Shown here: positions 47,901-62,380 of the stretch, piece by piece
Position numbering within the stretch: the first letter of the stretch is position 1
Layout of the letters: the number at the start of each line of letters is the position of its first letter
DNA from: Diatrype stigma
Taxonomy: Eukaryota; Ascomycota; Sordariomycetes; Xylariales; Diatrypaceae
Direction of reading: 5' to 3'
Length of the DNA stretch: 64,000 bases
Assembly: GCA_022225965.2 (NCBI GenBank)
Contig: JAKJXP020000005.1
Span: 1-64,000, forward strand
Position numbers and translations under genes: made by a program
The notes under the pieces: generated by a model
What the model saw: only the letters and a program-made list of their open reading frames with translations
What the model was told of the DNA's origin: nothing
Database searches by the model: none

Positions 47901-49313
47901 GTTTGACTCGGGGGGAACTTAATAGCCTGTAATTGCATGCTTTGTGGTGGTTGGGACGCGCTCGACAAATAATAAGTAGCGCTTGTAGCATTCATGAACA
48001 ATCGACATCCCGTGTTCGTCAGGGCCATGAGATGAAGCCTGGCGTCCTCGGAAGCCGAGATGGGACTGATAGACACGATTTCCATATTGTTGGTTAGTAG
48101 AGGTGAATGAACACTCAAATGATGGGCAACATCGCTCATGAAATCAAACTTGGTCTTCTCGATGACCTTGGTAAGCCTGTCGGCTCCTTCCATATAGTAG
48201 GTACGAACGGTAGAAGTATTCGATAGGGAGTAGAGTAGATTCCTGGAATCGTCCACGACTAGGTCGACAATATGTTCGTTTGTCGCCCTGCCCCATATCA
48301 TCTGTGTCGGTATTGGCATGACCGCTGCCCAGCCTGGATTGGTGTGGTTGATCTTGCCGGTCCGACTCGAGAACCATTTTTCTTCCTGTTGATAGTACAG
48401 CTCATAGATGTCGCTATCGGCAGCGCCCGCGAAGAAGATTCGACCTGTGGCAGAGGCGGCGATAACACGGGCCTCGGTGCCTCGCAGAGGGAGGGTCATG
48501 CGGGTGCCGTAGAGCTCGACTTGCTTCGTGCCTGTGGCCGTACCCGTGGCAGAGACGCCCAGTAAGAATATCTCAGAGACCGTGGCGATGACCAGGATAT
48601 GGTTGATTTTGCTGAGGAAAACGCCCGGCTTCGGATTGACCAGCTTAACCGCCGTGATGCTGTGCTGACCCTCCTCATAGCCAATCAGTTCCGGATTGGG
48701 GTGAGTATAATCCCACATGTAGAAGCAGTTGTCGATGCTAAGCCACACGTAACCGAGCTCACCGAATAAGCCCATCATCGTGGACACTTCGGCCCGCTGT
48801 AATAGATTCAAGACATTTTCGGGCAGGTCGTACGTATTGGTCCGCTCAAAGGGAGCCCAGGCAGTTCTCTCGTTCGGTACATCGTATTCGGATGAGTTGT
48901 CTGTAAGACCTGTTAGCAGTCACGCACGCATTTGCGGAGCATAGAAGAATGGGCGGAGTTCACTGACGCCGGCAGTATTGATCGAGATCTGGATAGTTCT
49001 CGTCCTTGTTCAGGGCGCTGTTGATAAAACCGGCTGCCTTCGCAAGAGGTGATCGAGGAGGTGCGAGGGAACCCATCGCAGGTCTCATAGTCTGGTCGTC
49101 GGTAGTAGGGGCATTGAATCCCAAGCCGGGAGCAGGGGTTCCGCCGAATGTCGTGGCCTGCGTATTCGCGGAGCTGCCTGTTGTTGATGGTTCTCTGAAC
49201 AGACGGCGACGGACTGCGTCTTGTTGTTGTGCATTGAATCGCGATGCGACAGCCGGGGTATGCAGGAAGGCGCCCGGAAGGGCATGCGAAGGCGTAGTGG
49301 GCGCGAAAGACAT
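44930..49313 (-). CDS. NUP170: Nucleoporin Nup170 (Nup155 family)
   Basis: Exons 49313-48968 and 48900-44930 encode 1,438 residues, the usual size for fungal Nup170. The N-terminal 115 residues are low-complexity, with TTFGGTPAPGLGF and PLAKAAGFINSAL. The beta-propeller (Nup133/Nup155-type) begins around NSSEYDVPNERTAWAPFER and LLQRAEVSTMMGLFGELGYV. It includes VMPIPTQMIWGRATNEHIVD and LATSRRGVRFPPGYFVD, a segment typical of Nup155. The C-terminal half is alpha-solenoid (FGLYEWYIQQGWTDRLLMIE, LLCRFYTMRGRYFDAAKVQ). It is an inner-ring scaffold of the nuclear pore complex, contacting membrane and Nup53/59, by family knowledge. One small intron near the N-terminus. The long open antisense stretches within it are shadows of its GC-rich codons. 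Confidence 0.97.
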
Positions 49314-50763
49314 TATTACTTAATTACGAGGTATCAAGTACTGGGACTGAAACACATGCACGCAGGCTATTGGATAGGCGCGTCTGGACTATTCCTATGC
49401 TCTGCAGCCTCTGCTCTTCTCCCGGTCCAATGGCCTGACCGTCCCAAGTCCAGTCGGGACCTCGGGGACTGCGCAGCACTGGGTAGGGAGGGATTGGCTA
49501 TTCGCTGGAAAAGGCAACACCCGTGAAACCGAAGGAAAGGGAAACTTGAGGGAGAGAGGGCGAGGTGAAGAAGGAAAGGGAGGAGCCAGGAAAGGCACGC
49601 GGTGATGCTATCGGATCATCAATGGCGATGACAAGCTGCCGTGTGTTTTCTCGACGAGTCTAGGAAGGAATCGAGGGTTCCTTCCAAGTTCCTTCCAAGT
49701 ACCGGAAGATGCGAGGGTACAGCCCGTGCTCTTCCAAGACTGCTTCCTGTCCTTTGTCGCTGGCAAGGCTCGGTCTGGTGGGAGTTGTTCTGTCTGCTGT
49801 CTGTCTTGGAATGCGTGTTCGTCTCATATGAAAGGTGCGATGGCTCTGCAGTGTTGTATGTTGTATGTTGTATGTTGTATGTGGTATGTGGTATGTGGTA
49901 TGTTGTATGTCCGGTACGTCTGGTATGTCTAGTATGTTGTGTATCCCACACCTACAGCAGGCCGATAGTGATACCAGGTAGGTAGGTTACAAGTACTCAG
50001 CTGTCTTCGTACCTCTAACGTTCACTGTTCAGCCAATACCTGAAAAGACCGGAGGCTGGAAATTTTTAGCTATCGGAGCTTGGGCCCACTCTAATCATGA
50101 CGCGACAAGCTTGCTGGCTTGCCGTCAGCAAACCAGCTTTCGCGACTCAATTGCGCTAGCCCACATCAAGCTACTAGCTATTGTCCTTTACAGCTTTACA
50201 ACTTTACAGGGCGATACCAACAGCCAGTGTGATTCTCAACCGTTACCCATACGGGTATGCGGTCAGTCTTATAACGATCTCGTGGCTTCAGGCTTTCAAA
50301 CTCGGAGGATTATTCTGTGAAGCAGGAACCTGTTAGTCAAAAAGTTGGGGGATATAATAACGCGTCCGTGTGATACTTGGGCACCTTTAACTAATTCTCA
50401 AATGGGAGCTACCTCTTAATGTGTTATCGAACTGTGCTTATGACTGGAAGTTGAGAATGTTATGAAGTGGTGAAAGTGCGATCTGATTAATCCCCACTCC
50501 CATTTACCACGAAGTGTGGTGAGTTTAAAACCATACGATCCTCGCGGGGGATTTTTCTTATAGGCAGGGAGTACCAAGTAGACCACAAAATATACACATT
50601 TCTATATCGACTAGAGAAGTCAAGCGTTGCATATGAGAAAATCTCACTCATCTACGTGCAAAACTAGATATATATCCTTTTATTACCCCCGACCCTCATA
50701 ATACTATATTCTAGCGTTTTACTCATGAATAACTAACGACGTGTAAAAACAAGAACAGACAAG
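49314..50763. other. Intergenic region
   Basis: The Nup170 promoter lies at its left end. A 7-bp tandem repeat occurs at 49851-49910. Nothing else is supported. Confidence 0.5.
49851..49910. repeat. Tandem 7-bp repeat (TTGTATG / TGGTATG)
   Basis: Eight consecutive heptamers with a G/T variation in the second position, followed by more degenerate copies to about 49940. Confidence 0.9.
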
Positions 50764-51097
50764 CTAATTCTGCGTGTCCGACAAACTTCTCCGATCCGCA
50801 CGCGCTTTCCGTATCTTCTGCATCGTGATGTCTGAGATGCGCCGGCGCCAAGATCCGGTCCGCGAGCGCCCCTTCAGCTTGCTGGGGCCGCCGAACCGCT
50901 CGTCATGCTCCGTCAACCACTTCTGCAAGTTCACGTCCTTCGACACCCTGGGTTGGTCGGAGTCGTCTTCCGATTCCTCGGACACACATACCGACTCCAC
51001 TTCGATTGCTGCTTCTTCCTCCTCCCGATCCTCGTCCGGGTGGGCCAGCCCGGCGACAGGAAATACTCGGGATACTCGCGCGAACTCGAGCTCCTAG
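50764..51097 (-). CDS. Possible 3' exon, hypothetical
   Basis: An open frame without an ATG follows a plausible acceptor (GGACTAG at about 51098) and ends with a TAG-free basic tail to a TAA at 50764. It contains an acidic stretch (EDREEEEAAIEVES), SEESEDDSDQPRVSKDVN and a basic segment (RRRISDITMQKIRKARADRR). It lies just downstream of the ketoreductase gene on the same strand, whose own stop is at 51160, so it might belong to an alternative 3' end or a separate small gene. Support is weak. Confidence 0.25.
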
Positions 51098-51159
51098 TCC
51101 TTCTTCATCTGCTGGAGTGTTGCTGTCCCTGTTCCCGTCACGGAAGCTGTCGGCCTCTC

Positions 51160-52237
51160 CTAGTTTTCTTTGGCCTGTTTGGCAGCCTCGCGGGCCTGCT
51201 TCTTCAGAGCGCGCCGCCGGATGTCTTCGTGCATCTTCTGGTTGTACCATACCAAGGCTGCGTGGCCGGTACCGAATGTGTTCTCGATGACCCAACCCAG
51301 CAGCGCATGGCTCCAGTATGGGGTGTAAGTGTAGGCCGTCTGCTGCCAGCCGCCCGACCCGACCTTGCCCAGCGCGGCACGGACAAAGCTCTTTGCACTC
51401 GGAATGAGCGCAGAAGGCTTTCGCACCTTGCTCATCGCCGACACAACAAGGTAGCTGAGGCAGAGCTGGACGTCGACGCCCTTGGGCTTAAGCTCGGAAG
51501 CAAGAGCGGTGGACCAGTGTTGCAAGAAAGCCTTGCTGCCCGAGTACGTTGCGAGCAAGGGAGATGGCATCCATCCACCGAAGCTGCCCATTGTGAGAAT
51601 CAGACCACGCTTCCGGCTCTCCATGCGCGGAGCAATGACTTGGGTAATCTTCAGCGTTCCGATGCAGTTGATGGTGATGATGTTCTGCAACTCCTTCTTA
51701 TCGGTCAGGGTAAAGGGCACAGGGATGCTGTGACTCTGGCCGACATTGTTGAGAAGAATGCCGATGTCGAGGCCGTCAATTATCTTTTCTAGACGAGCGT
51801 AGTCTTCGTCGTTGTCGGCCGAGAAGTCGATATCGAGTACCTTTGTCTGAACGCCAGGGTATTTGGTTTCTAGCTCCTGAGCGAAGGCCTGGAGTTTCGA
51901 GAGTGTGCGGGATACGAGAACGATGTTGAAGCCCTTGGAAGCAAGGTTGAGTGCGAACTCCTTGCCCAGGCCATCTGATGCACCAGTGACCACAGCCCAG
52001 GTACCCTTCCCGCCATATTTGCGGAGCTAAAGTCAAAACAATTAATTTGAGGATACAAAACCGGGAACCCAGTAGTGTATCTTAGAAACTTACATTGGTA
52101 CCTGGTAGGATGAAAGTGCTGACAGCCAGACGAAGAAAGCTGAAAAGCTTCGAAGCCAGGAACAGAGCTCCCACGACACCCAAGCCAGTCTTGACGGGCT
52201 GTGGGGCGGCCGCAATGACGTCGTTAAGGACAGTCAT
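51160..52237 (-). CDS. IFA38: Very-long-chain 3-oxoacyl-CoA reductase (Ifa38/KAR type)
   Basis: Exons 52237-52094 and 52026-51160 give 336 residues. An N-terminal membrane helix (about 18-40, [20 protein letters not shown]) precedes a short-chain dehydrogenase domain. The NADPH-binding TGASDGLG is at T62-G69, the catalytic Ser at about 196 in LTMGSFGG, and YSGSK at Y209-K213. [13 protein letters not shown] and the late [14 protein letters not shown] are typical of the yeast Ybr159w family. It reduces 3-ketoacyl-CoA in the ER fatty-acid elongation cycle for sphingolipid acyl chains. The C-terminus is lysine-rich ([19 protein letters not shown]), consistent with ER residence. It is divergently paired with ERG28, another ER lipid gene. 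Confidence 0.95.
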
Positions 52238-53083
52238 TTTTACGTCTCTCTTTGCACTTGCCTGCCTGCTATAGCGGTTGGAGAGGCTAGTGAAGATAAG
52301 TATAACAGAATACAACTGGAATTATCCAGTTCTAAAAAATATAGCAAGAAGATGACGAGTGGAGGGATGGGTGAAGGATACGACAGAACAGCTCATCAAT
52401 GTTGAGGTTCTGTTGAGAACGACTGGTGTGGGACATCCAGAAAAGACCGGGGCATTGCAACCAAAAAATACTGCAGCTAAAAAAAATAGTTGCCATCCAT
52501 GCAGCCTTGTTGGAACAGCCGGACGGCGATCTATTGACCCCGGGAATGCAAATATTTGGTACCTACATAACATGCCTAGGAAGCTACAGTAGTACTACCG
52601 TATTACCTGATTACCAGCGATATTCAAGTACCTGGTGATTTCAATCCGATTGGAGAAGCTTCGTTAATAGCTTCGTTGGTACATATGGACCACGAGAGCG
52701 ATACCGCCATTGTGATATCGCATTATGCGAGCTTGTGACGCCGACAATTTAATCTGGATCCCAACGATCATTGATCCAATAATAAAGCCTAGGTTCAGCG
52801 GGGCGTTGTCAGGTATCGTAGCTACCTGGTAACATACATGTACGAAGTTATTGTATGTACGTACATACCAGGTCCCTAGACTAGCTCTATTCGTAGGCCA
52901 GCACCCAAGCAGTCGGGACAACGAACGATCGGGATGAAGCAGCAACGGGTGACGAACCTCAGTGTGTAGATTTCATAGGGAGTTCTAGGTATTCAGACTC
53001 GAGGCATACTCTCGCACAGTTCTCCGTTGTTTCGATACCCAACAATATCAGGAAGAACGGGCAAACATACCTTACCTACAACA
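52238..53083. promoter_or_regulatory. Divergent intergenic region between ketoreductase and ERG28
   Basis: 846 bp separate the two divergent start codons. It contains a perfect 16-bp palindrome, GTATGTACGTACATAC, at 52853-52868, and CAGGTATCGTAGCTACCTGG around 52810. Whether these are regulatory sites is unknown. Confidence 0.45.
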
Positions 53084-53757
53084 ATGGACTTTCTCACGAG
53101 TCTTCTACCGCCAGCAAAGGGCTACCTGCCTTACTACATGTTCACGGTGAGCTCCCCATCTCACAGCACGAACCTCCCTTCCCCCCAGGCTATATTGCGA
53201 GTCGACCGATCACCTACATACCTCATCGACCAACCGACCAAACCACCGACTGACTGACTGACTGACTAACTTGAAACCCCCCCGCACACCAGCTCTCCGT
53301 GATCGCCGTCGGCAACTCCCTCCAGAACTACGTAACGCTACACTACACCCGACGAGTATACAACGGGCAATTTGTCCCGAACCCCCAGAACTCCTCCAAC
53401 TCCGACTCCAAGCTCGACCCCGACGATTCGACCACGAAGCTCGTGCCGGCCTTTAACAATAACAACAACAAGGAAGGCCGCGCCCAGGACCAGGTGACGC
53501 CGCTCGCGGCGCGCCTGTTCGGCACGTACACGCTGATCTCGGCCATCGTGCGGCTGTACGCGTCGTACCACCTGCGGCTGGCGCCCGTGTACCAGATGGC
53601 CGTGTGGACGTACGTCGTGGCGCTGCTGCACTTCCTGTCCGAGTTCCTCGTCTACAAGACCGCGCGGTTCGGCACGCCCATCGCCATGCCCTTCTTCTTT
53701 GCCTCCGTCGGCATCTTCTGGATGGTCAGCCAGTACGGGTTCTACGTCGAGGCCTGA
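53084..53757 (+). CDS. ERG28: Erg28, ergosterol biosynthesis scaffold protein
   Basis: Exons 53084-53146 and 53293-53757 give 175 residues, with four membrane helices in the Erg28 pattern. They begin MDFLTSLLPPAKGYLPYYMF, then a second helix LSVIAVGNSLQNYVTL and the conserved LAARLFGTYTLISAIVRLYA. AVWTYVVALLHFLSEFLVY and IAMPFFFASVGIFWMVSQYG follow. Erg28 tethers the C-4 demethylation enzymes (Erg25/26/27) in the ER membrane. A loop between helices 2 and 3 is extended by a polar insert (NSSNSDSKLDPDDSTTKLV, then poly-Asn), common in filamentous fungi. The 63-nt first exon is confirmed by the YMFT-LSVIAVGNS join. Confidence 0.95.
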
Positions 53758-54126
53758 GTTTGGTTTCGGTCTGGCTGTGGGATTACAGGGGCTACAATGC
53801 AGGGTGGCGGAAAGGTAAGTGGTGGTCAGGTGCGGTTCCTTGGATCGTGAAAACAGTGTTTGGGAGGGGAGTGACGAATGAGTGCTTGGCTCGCCAGCAT
53901 GGCATGATATGGTACGTAAATATAGTTGGTCGAAGTGGAAACGCGTCCATAGAGGGGGTGATCTCTGAACATATATATCAAGATAAAATAATAGAACCTC
54001 TAACCCTACCAAGCGAGCTCCTAATGATAAATCGCATATATATTCATGACTACCCACAAAACGTCTCACATCTGTCCAAGCAAAACATGGCCTCGATATG
54101 AAAGTTTACCCACCCGTCCGCCGAGT
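53758..54126. other. Convergent 3' intergenic region
   Basis: 3' flanks of ERG28 and GAL7. No further feature seen. Confidence 0.5.
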
Positions 54127-57018
<2,892 letters not shown>

Positions 57019-58862
57019 ATGGGCGTTATTCGGAAGAAGACCGCAACCAGAGGAGGTGAAGGCGGTGTCAAATATGTTTGCGACGTGTGCTCTGCAGACA
57101 TAACATCGACCGTAAGTCTACCTTGTTCTTTTTATTCCATTGCATGCTCTATCGGCCATGTTTTGTACACTGTCTGCGCAGTTGGTTGTCAACATTCGGC
57201 CCACATCTCCCCGGAGCTATGTTGTCAGCCTCCAGCCTTACGCGACCCATCAACCTATACCCTCCACCCCCTCCTATGTGTCTATAGGACCTAGCTGGAG
57301 GTGCATACCCTCAGCTATATCGGACTATTACTGACCATGACACTGTGTGATAGGTGCGAATTCGATGCGCCCATAGCGCATGTAATGAATACGACCTCTG
57401 CGTCCAATGCTTCTCCAACGGTGCAGCCAGTGGCTCACACCAGCCTGCCACCCACCCCTACCGAGTCATTGAACAGAACTCGTTCCCTATATTCGACCGT
57501 GACTGGGGTGCCGACGAGGAATTACTATTGCTGGAAGGCTGCGAGATCTACGGCTTGGGATCATGGGCGGATATCGCAGATCATATCGGCGGATACCGCC
57601 ATAAAGATGAAGTCCGCGATCACTATCTTTCAGTCTATGTGGACTCGCCGTGTTTCCCTCTTCCGGAGCGGTGTCGGCCCAAGGACATGGAGTTGGCGCA
57701 GGAGATCTCTCGCGAGGAATTCCAAGCACGCAAGAAGCGCAGGATCGAGGAGCGCCGAGAAGCACAGAAAAATGCAGCACCTTTGCCGCCGAAGACGAAA
57801 CCCACGGCTAGTGTGCCATCATGCCACGAGATCCAAGGGTATATGCCTGGTCGCCTGGAGTTCGAGACCGAACATGCCAACGAGGCTGAGGAAGCCGTCC
57901 AGTTGATGCAATTCGATCCAGGCGATGGTATCAACCCGAGGACGGGTGAGCTTGAGCCCGAGATGGAACTCAAGCTGACCGTCATGGATATTTACAACAG
58001 CCGACTGACGCAACGTGTTGAGCGGAAGAAAGTGATATTTGAACACAACTTGCTCGAGTACCGGGAAAACATGAAAAATGAGAAAAAACGGAGCAAAGAG
58101 GAACGCGATGTGGTGAATAAGGCCAAACCATTTGCGCGGATGATGAACCATGACGACTTCGAGAGTTTGTGTACAGGTCTCGTGGATGAGCTCAATCTAC
58201 GGCAGGCGATTTCTCAGCTGCAGGAGTGGAGAAAGATGAAGATTGGGGATCTACGCAGCGGCGAAAAGTACGAGCAAGAGAAGCAACAGCGCATCCAGAA
58301 GACTATACCCATGGGTTCCATGGATAGGGAACGCTTAGCTTCGGCCCAGCGCAACAAGCAGAACGTTCAACCCGATCCTCCCAGCGGTGCTGCCATCCTG
58401 GTTGCACCCGAACTTCCCTTCCGCCCGGCCACGAACGGGGCTATCGCGGGGGCAACAACAACAGCAGAGCCCACCACAAATGGAGAAGGGAGCGACTCGA
58501 AGCCATTTACGAATGGGCATACGAATGGAGTTACAAACGGAGCTGCCCCCAACGGGACTCCGGGTCTAGGGAAACAGCGGTTTATTGCGCAACCCATATC
58601 CGGTGTGCAGCCCCTGCCGCTGTCCCAGGAGAACGCACCCGATCTACATCTGCTCACACCGGAGGAGGTCGAGCTCTGCAAGGTTTCCCGGTTACAGCCG
58701 AAGCCATACCTCATGATCAAAGAACAGGTACTCAAGGAGGCTCTCAAGGGCAACGGTACGCTCAAGAAGAAGCAAGTGAAGGAGATCAGTCGGCTCGACT
58801 CCCAGAAAGGCAGCAGACTATTCGATTTCTTCGTGAATTCCGGTTGGATCGGCAAGGTGTAG
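57019..58862 (+). CDS. ADA2: Transcriptional adaptor Ada2 (SAGA complex)
   Basis: Exons 57019-57111 and 57354-58862 encode 533 residues. The ZZ zinc finger (about 19-70) shows [21 protein letters not shown] and [11 protein letters not shown]. It is followed by a SANT domain (about 80-125) with [20 protein letters not shown] and [20 protein letters not shown]. The central region carries the ADA-box landmarks [20 protein letters not shown] and [21 protein letters not shown] low-complexity TNG-rich linker (about 395-425, [17 protein letters not shown]) precedes a C-terminal SWIRM domain ([20 protein letters not shown] to the end). Ada2 links Gcn5 to SAGA/ADA and stimulates H3 acetylation in the nucleus. 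The phase-0 intron interrupts the zinc finger. Confidence 0.97.
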
Positions 58863-60601
58863 TACGCTCTTAAGGATGGCCGAGAAGACAAGGAAAACTT
58901 GCCCGCACCACAAGCTTCAGCTAATGAAGGGAATGAAGCCCATCCCTCCGCGCAACGTGACGTGGTACCCGCATTGCTTGATCACCTCAGACGTAGCGGC
59001 GATAACCAACGGATCTAGCATCATTTTAGCACTTACAGATGACAAGCGGAATCAGCCCATATGAATGGACGGGCCTCTCCGCAACTTGGCAGCACGTATT
59101 TTTACGAAGCCATGCTATCTCGTATATCTGTACTTGACAACTGTTAGATTATGGCCGGCAAAAATAGCAGAAACTACTTATGCAGCGTTCCACCGTCCCC
59201 TTATTTGTATGTATGAGTTCAGTGTGTACAGATCAATGACGCTTACACGTTCTATATGGGCCTTAGGGAAATTGGGCATGTGTTCCCCTAGATATCTAGC
59301 TAGGAAGCGGCGAAGGGGCTGTTCTTCGTGCACTCATGACCCATGAGCTAGGCTCTAGATATCTGAGACAACCAGGGCAACGCCCGCTGCAATAGTTAAT
59401 CACAGAGGCTTAGCCCTTGAAATGGTAGCTTGTATCTGTTAAGCTACATGATATCTGTGGCTGTACCCTCCATATCTATCATACGGCCTTGGCTGGAGAC
59501 CATGTGTATTAATTTTCCAACCGTTGCACAACGCTCTTTACGGCAAGATGTTGCTTCGGTGAGGAAACAACCTCGAGTTACCAGCATGCAGGCGACGTCT
59601 CCTGTCGTAACTGAGACAAATTCCCGACAACAACGGTAGTGTCTCACGGCTGTGGCCGTTAGCACGGCTATCTATTAGGTAGTACGCATTCTTACGCCCT
59701 GGCATTGGCATGTAAGAACACCTGGTTCCCCTACCTATGCACCAAGTGCAAAACCCAGTGGTGTGCAATAACACAACCTAAGCAGCAAGGGCTGACTAAA
59801 TACCAGATCGGCGTGCGAGCAAGGAGTAACAACTTTCTGGTCAGTCGTTCCATGTTGTCCTTCGCCAGTGAAGATAAGATGGTGTGGAAACGATTAAGGG
59901 GTGGGCGAGTCAATACGCGAGATGTCGTAGCCGTAGGGCACCTTCGAGAGCCCATTGTTTCCCGAAACAGTCCAGACTACACCCAATTCATGTCGACTTC
60001 GACTTCCCCCTTTTCTTTGACTGAAAACAATTCCGCCCTCAGAATCGCGAGGACGCGTGCTATCAGCTTAAGCCCACGTTGCCAGGACATGTCGCCAAAT
60101 CCAGGCTGCCCCCTTTTTGTTATTCTTTTATCCCTCCTCTTGAAGATTCTACGCTTTGCTGTATGTATGCGCATGCAATGTTTCAGCCATCCAATACTAA
60201 TCTACTTGGCTCGGCTATGCGGGAAGGCATGCCGTCAATAATATAGAACGGGCAACTGGGACGACACGACACTTATAGCCAACAAGTGTCCAAAAGAGCA
60301 GCCCCCGAGGGATAGGCCCTGGGGGTTAAGCATATCACATTTGACCTATTATTGGTCTTCATGATACCTTCGAACAAGGCACATATAATTCGACTTGACT
60401 GTACTGCACTGCATCATCCACAGTTGAGCTTGATTCTCAGGGGCACCGCTCAAACGCGTGTTGTCCAGATACCATTGCAAGCTGGCGAAGACCACGGAGG
60501 ATGCTGGATATCTCTCCTCCATATCCACCATCATTAATCACGTAGCCTACCGGGACCACCGATTCCGCAACCACGACTTTTCCGCCACTCTTCCCATCAA
60601 T
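58863..60601. other. Intergenic region
   Basis: About 1.7 kb with no supported gene. Short open frames show no domain-like sequence. It includes the promoter of the next gene. Confidence 0.5.
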
Positions 60602-62164
60602 ATGACCATCGGCCCACGAAAATTCCCGGCATTTGCGCCGCGGCGCAATCTCGTGGCACCCACGTTCTGCATGCTGCTCCTCCTGGTCGTGTGGAGCTTT
60701 CGCCTCCCGCGCCCGTCGCTGCCTTGGGTCGACCCGGGCCGCGCCACCACGAGCACGCGGTTAGCACCAGCTACGAAGCCGAACGCGATGATGACGATGG
60801 TGGGCGGGCCACAACCACCCTCTCTCCCCGACATCGACCTAGCCGACCCCGCGGCACCGTTCGTCGGGTGGCCACTGGAGCGAGTGTGCAACGAGTCCCG
60901 GCGGGTGGAGGGCCTGGTATTCGTGTGCGACAACAACTCGGGCGGGATCGGCAACATCCGGAACTACATCCAGACGTGCCTGCGGTACGCGCTGGAGGCG
61001 GGCGCGACGGGGCTGACGATCCCGCGCATCCGGCGCCGCGACGACCAGGACCTCGCCAACATCTGGACCGACTACCGGCCCTTCACCTACATGTTCGACG
61101 AGGAGCACTTCCGGCGCGCGATGGCGCGCCACTGCCCGCACATCCGGCTGTACGACCACACCACCGACATCCCCGGCGTCTTCATCGGTGAGGGCGAGGA
61201 CGAGGAGAGGGGCATCGAGCTCATCACGCCCAAGGATTTCGGCGACCGCAGCGAGTGCCACCCCTGGGACTCGAACCGCAACTTCCAGCGCTTCGGCGAC
61301 GTCTTCCGCGCCTGGCTGTTCCAGAACGGCTCCGAGGCCGACCCGCCGCGGCCCCCGCCGCCCTCGGCCGCGCGCCCCCGCGCCATCCGCTTCCACTGGG
61401 GCGTCCTGTGGGACTGGCAGGTGTGGCACGACGGGCCCGAGTTCGCCACCACGTTCGGCCACCTGCTCAAGTTCAACGACCACCTGCTGTACCTCGGCAA
61501 CAAGGTGCTGGAGAACATGCGGGCGGTCGCGCGCGAGGAGCAGAAGAAGCAGGCGAAAGAGCAGGGTAAGCAGGGGAAGCATGGAATTGGGGCAGGGGAG
61601 GACGGGGCTTTTATCGGCGTGCACCTCCGGACGGAGAGCGACGCCGGGGACAGCTGGCCGAAGTACGAGGAGCAGTTCGACGTCTTCCGGCAGCAGGCGG
61701 CGCTCGCGGGCGGCTCCTTCCGAGCCGCGTACCTCGCGACGGGCAACGCGACGGAAGCGAAGCGATTTGCGAGCGACGCGGCGACTGCGCCAGTACCTAC
61801 CTCCTTCGCAACAACATCCAAGTCCCAGTCCAACACCAACACGGGGGGCACAGGCGGGATCCGGGTGATAGGCAAGCACGACCTGCTCCGCGGGGAGGAC
61901 CTCGAGGCGCTGCAGGCGCTGACGTTCGACCAGCAGGGGATCGTCGACGCGGTGGTGCTGCTGGCGGCCGACCGGTTCGTCGGCACCATGCCCAGCAGCT
62001 TCTCCGTCTACGTGGCGTCGAAGCGCCACCTGCGCACGGGCGGGCTGTACACGCGGCCCTGGAAGGTCGGCGCCGCCGAGGGCGACGGCCTGTCCTACGT
62101 CGGCGGCCGCTACGACAAGTACTGGGAGAACTGGCTGTTCATGTGGGATGGGATGTGGCCGTGA
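60602..62164 (+). CDS. Type II membrane protein, O-fucosyltransferase-like glycosyltransferase
   Basis: A single exon encodes 520 residues from the ATG at 60602. A short basic cytosolic end (GPRKFPAFAPRR) and one hydrophobic anchor (about 16-33, NLVAPTFCMLLLLVVWSF) are followed by a proline-rich stem. This is the layout of Golgi glycosyltransferases. The lumenal domain has FVCDNNSGGIGNIRNYIQTC near the start, FIGVHLRTESDA in the middle (the HLR element of GDP-fucose O-fucosyltransferases) and ADRFVGTMPSSFSVYVASKR near the end. These fit the fungal O-FucT-like family, substrate untested. An upstream in-frame extension to 60458 was rejected because it lacks an ATG and would bury the anchor. The gene is very GC-rich, which creates a 396-codon antisense open frame. 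Confidence 0.8.
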   Translation: MTIGPRKFPAFAPRRNLVAPTFCMLLLLVVWSFRLPRPSLPWVDPGRATTSTRLAPATKPNAMMTMVGGPQPPSLPDIDLADPAAPFVGWPLERVCNESRRVEGLVFVCDNNSGGIGNIRNYIQTCLRYALEAGATGLTIPRIRRRDDQDLANIWTDYRPFTYMFDEEHFRRAMARHCPHIRLYDHTTDIPGVFIGEGEDEERGIELITPKDFGDRSECHPWDSNRNFQRFGDVFRAWLFQNGSEADPPRPPPPSAARPRAIRFHWGVLWDWQVWHDGPEFATTFGHLLKFNDHLLYLGNKVLENMRAVAREEQKKQAKEQGKQGKHGIGAGEDGAFIGVHLRTESDAGDSWPKYEEQFDVFRQQAALAGGSFRAAYLATGNATEAKRFASDAATAPVPTSFATTSKSQSNTNTGGTGGIRVIGKHDLLRGEDLEALQALTFDQQGIVDAVVLLAADRFVGTMPSSFSVYVASKRHLRTGGLYTRPWKVGAAEGDGLSYVGGRYDKYWENWLFMWDGMWP

Positions 62165-62180
62165 TGAAGACGTAAAGATT

Positions 62181-62196
62181 GGGGGGGGGGGGGGGG
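62181..62196. repeat. Poly-G tract (16 G)
   Basis: Homopolymer 17 bp downstream of the O-fucosyltransferase-like stop codon. Confidence 0.95.
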
Positions 62197-62380
62197 TTAG
62201 CTGTCATTTTGTAACTAAGTACTCATTGTACCTTTATTCCTAAATGTAGCGTTTCTCTCTGTTATGTATTGTATGTGACTGAATATGGGGAAAAGCCACT
62301 GGCTATCTATCAACTTCCACTGGATAACCATGGGGTAAACTGTACGAGTGGGTGGGTGGTGGCTTGGAAGCATAAGGGGC

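Noticed and set aside
58876..59064. 62-codon frame after ADA2
   Set aside because: No homology-like sequence; lies in the ADA2 3' flank.
59705..60241. 178-codon plus-strand frame
   Set aside because: No domain, poor codon bias and an unconvincing start region; treated as chance.
60839..62029. 396-codon antisense frame opposite the O-fucosyltransferase-like gene
   Set aside because: It arises from high third-position GC of the sense gene; no domain-like sequence.
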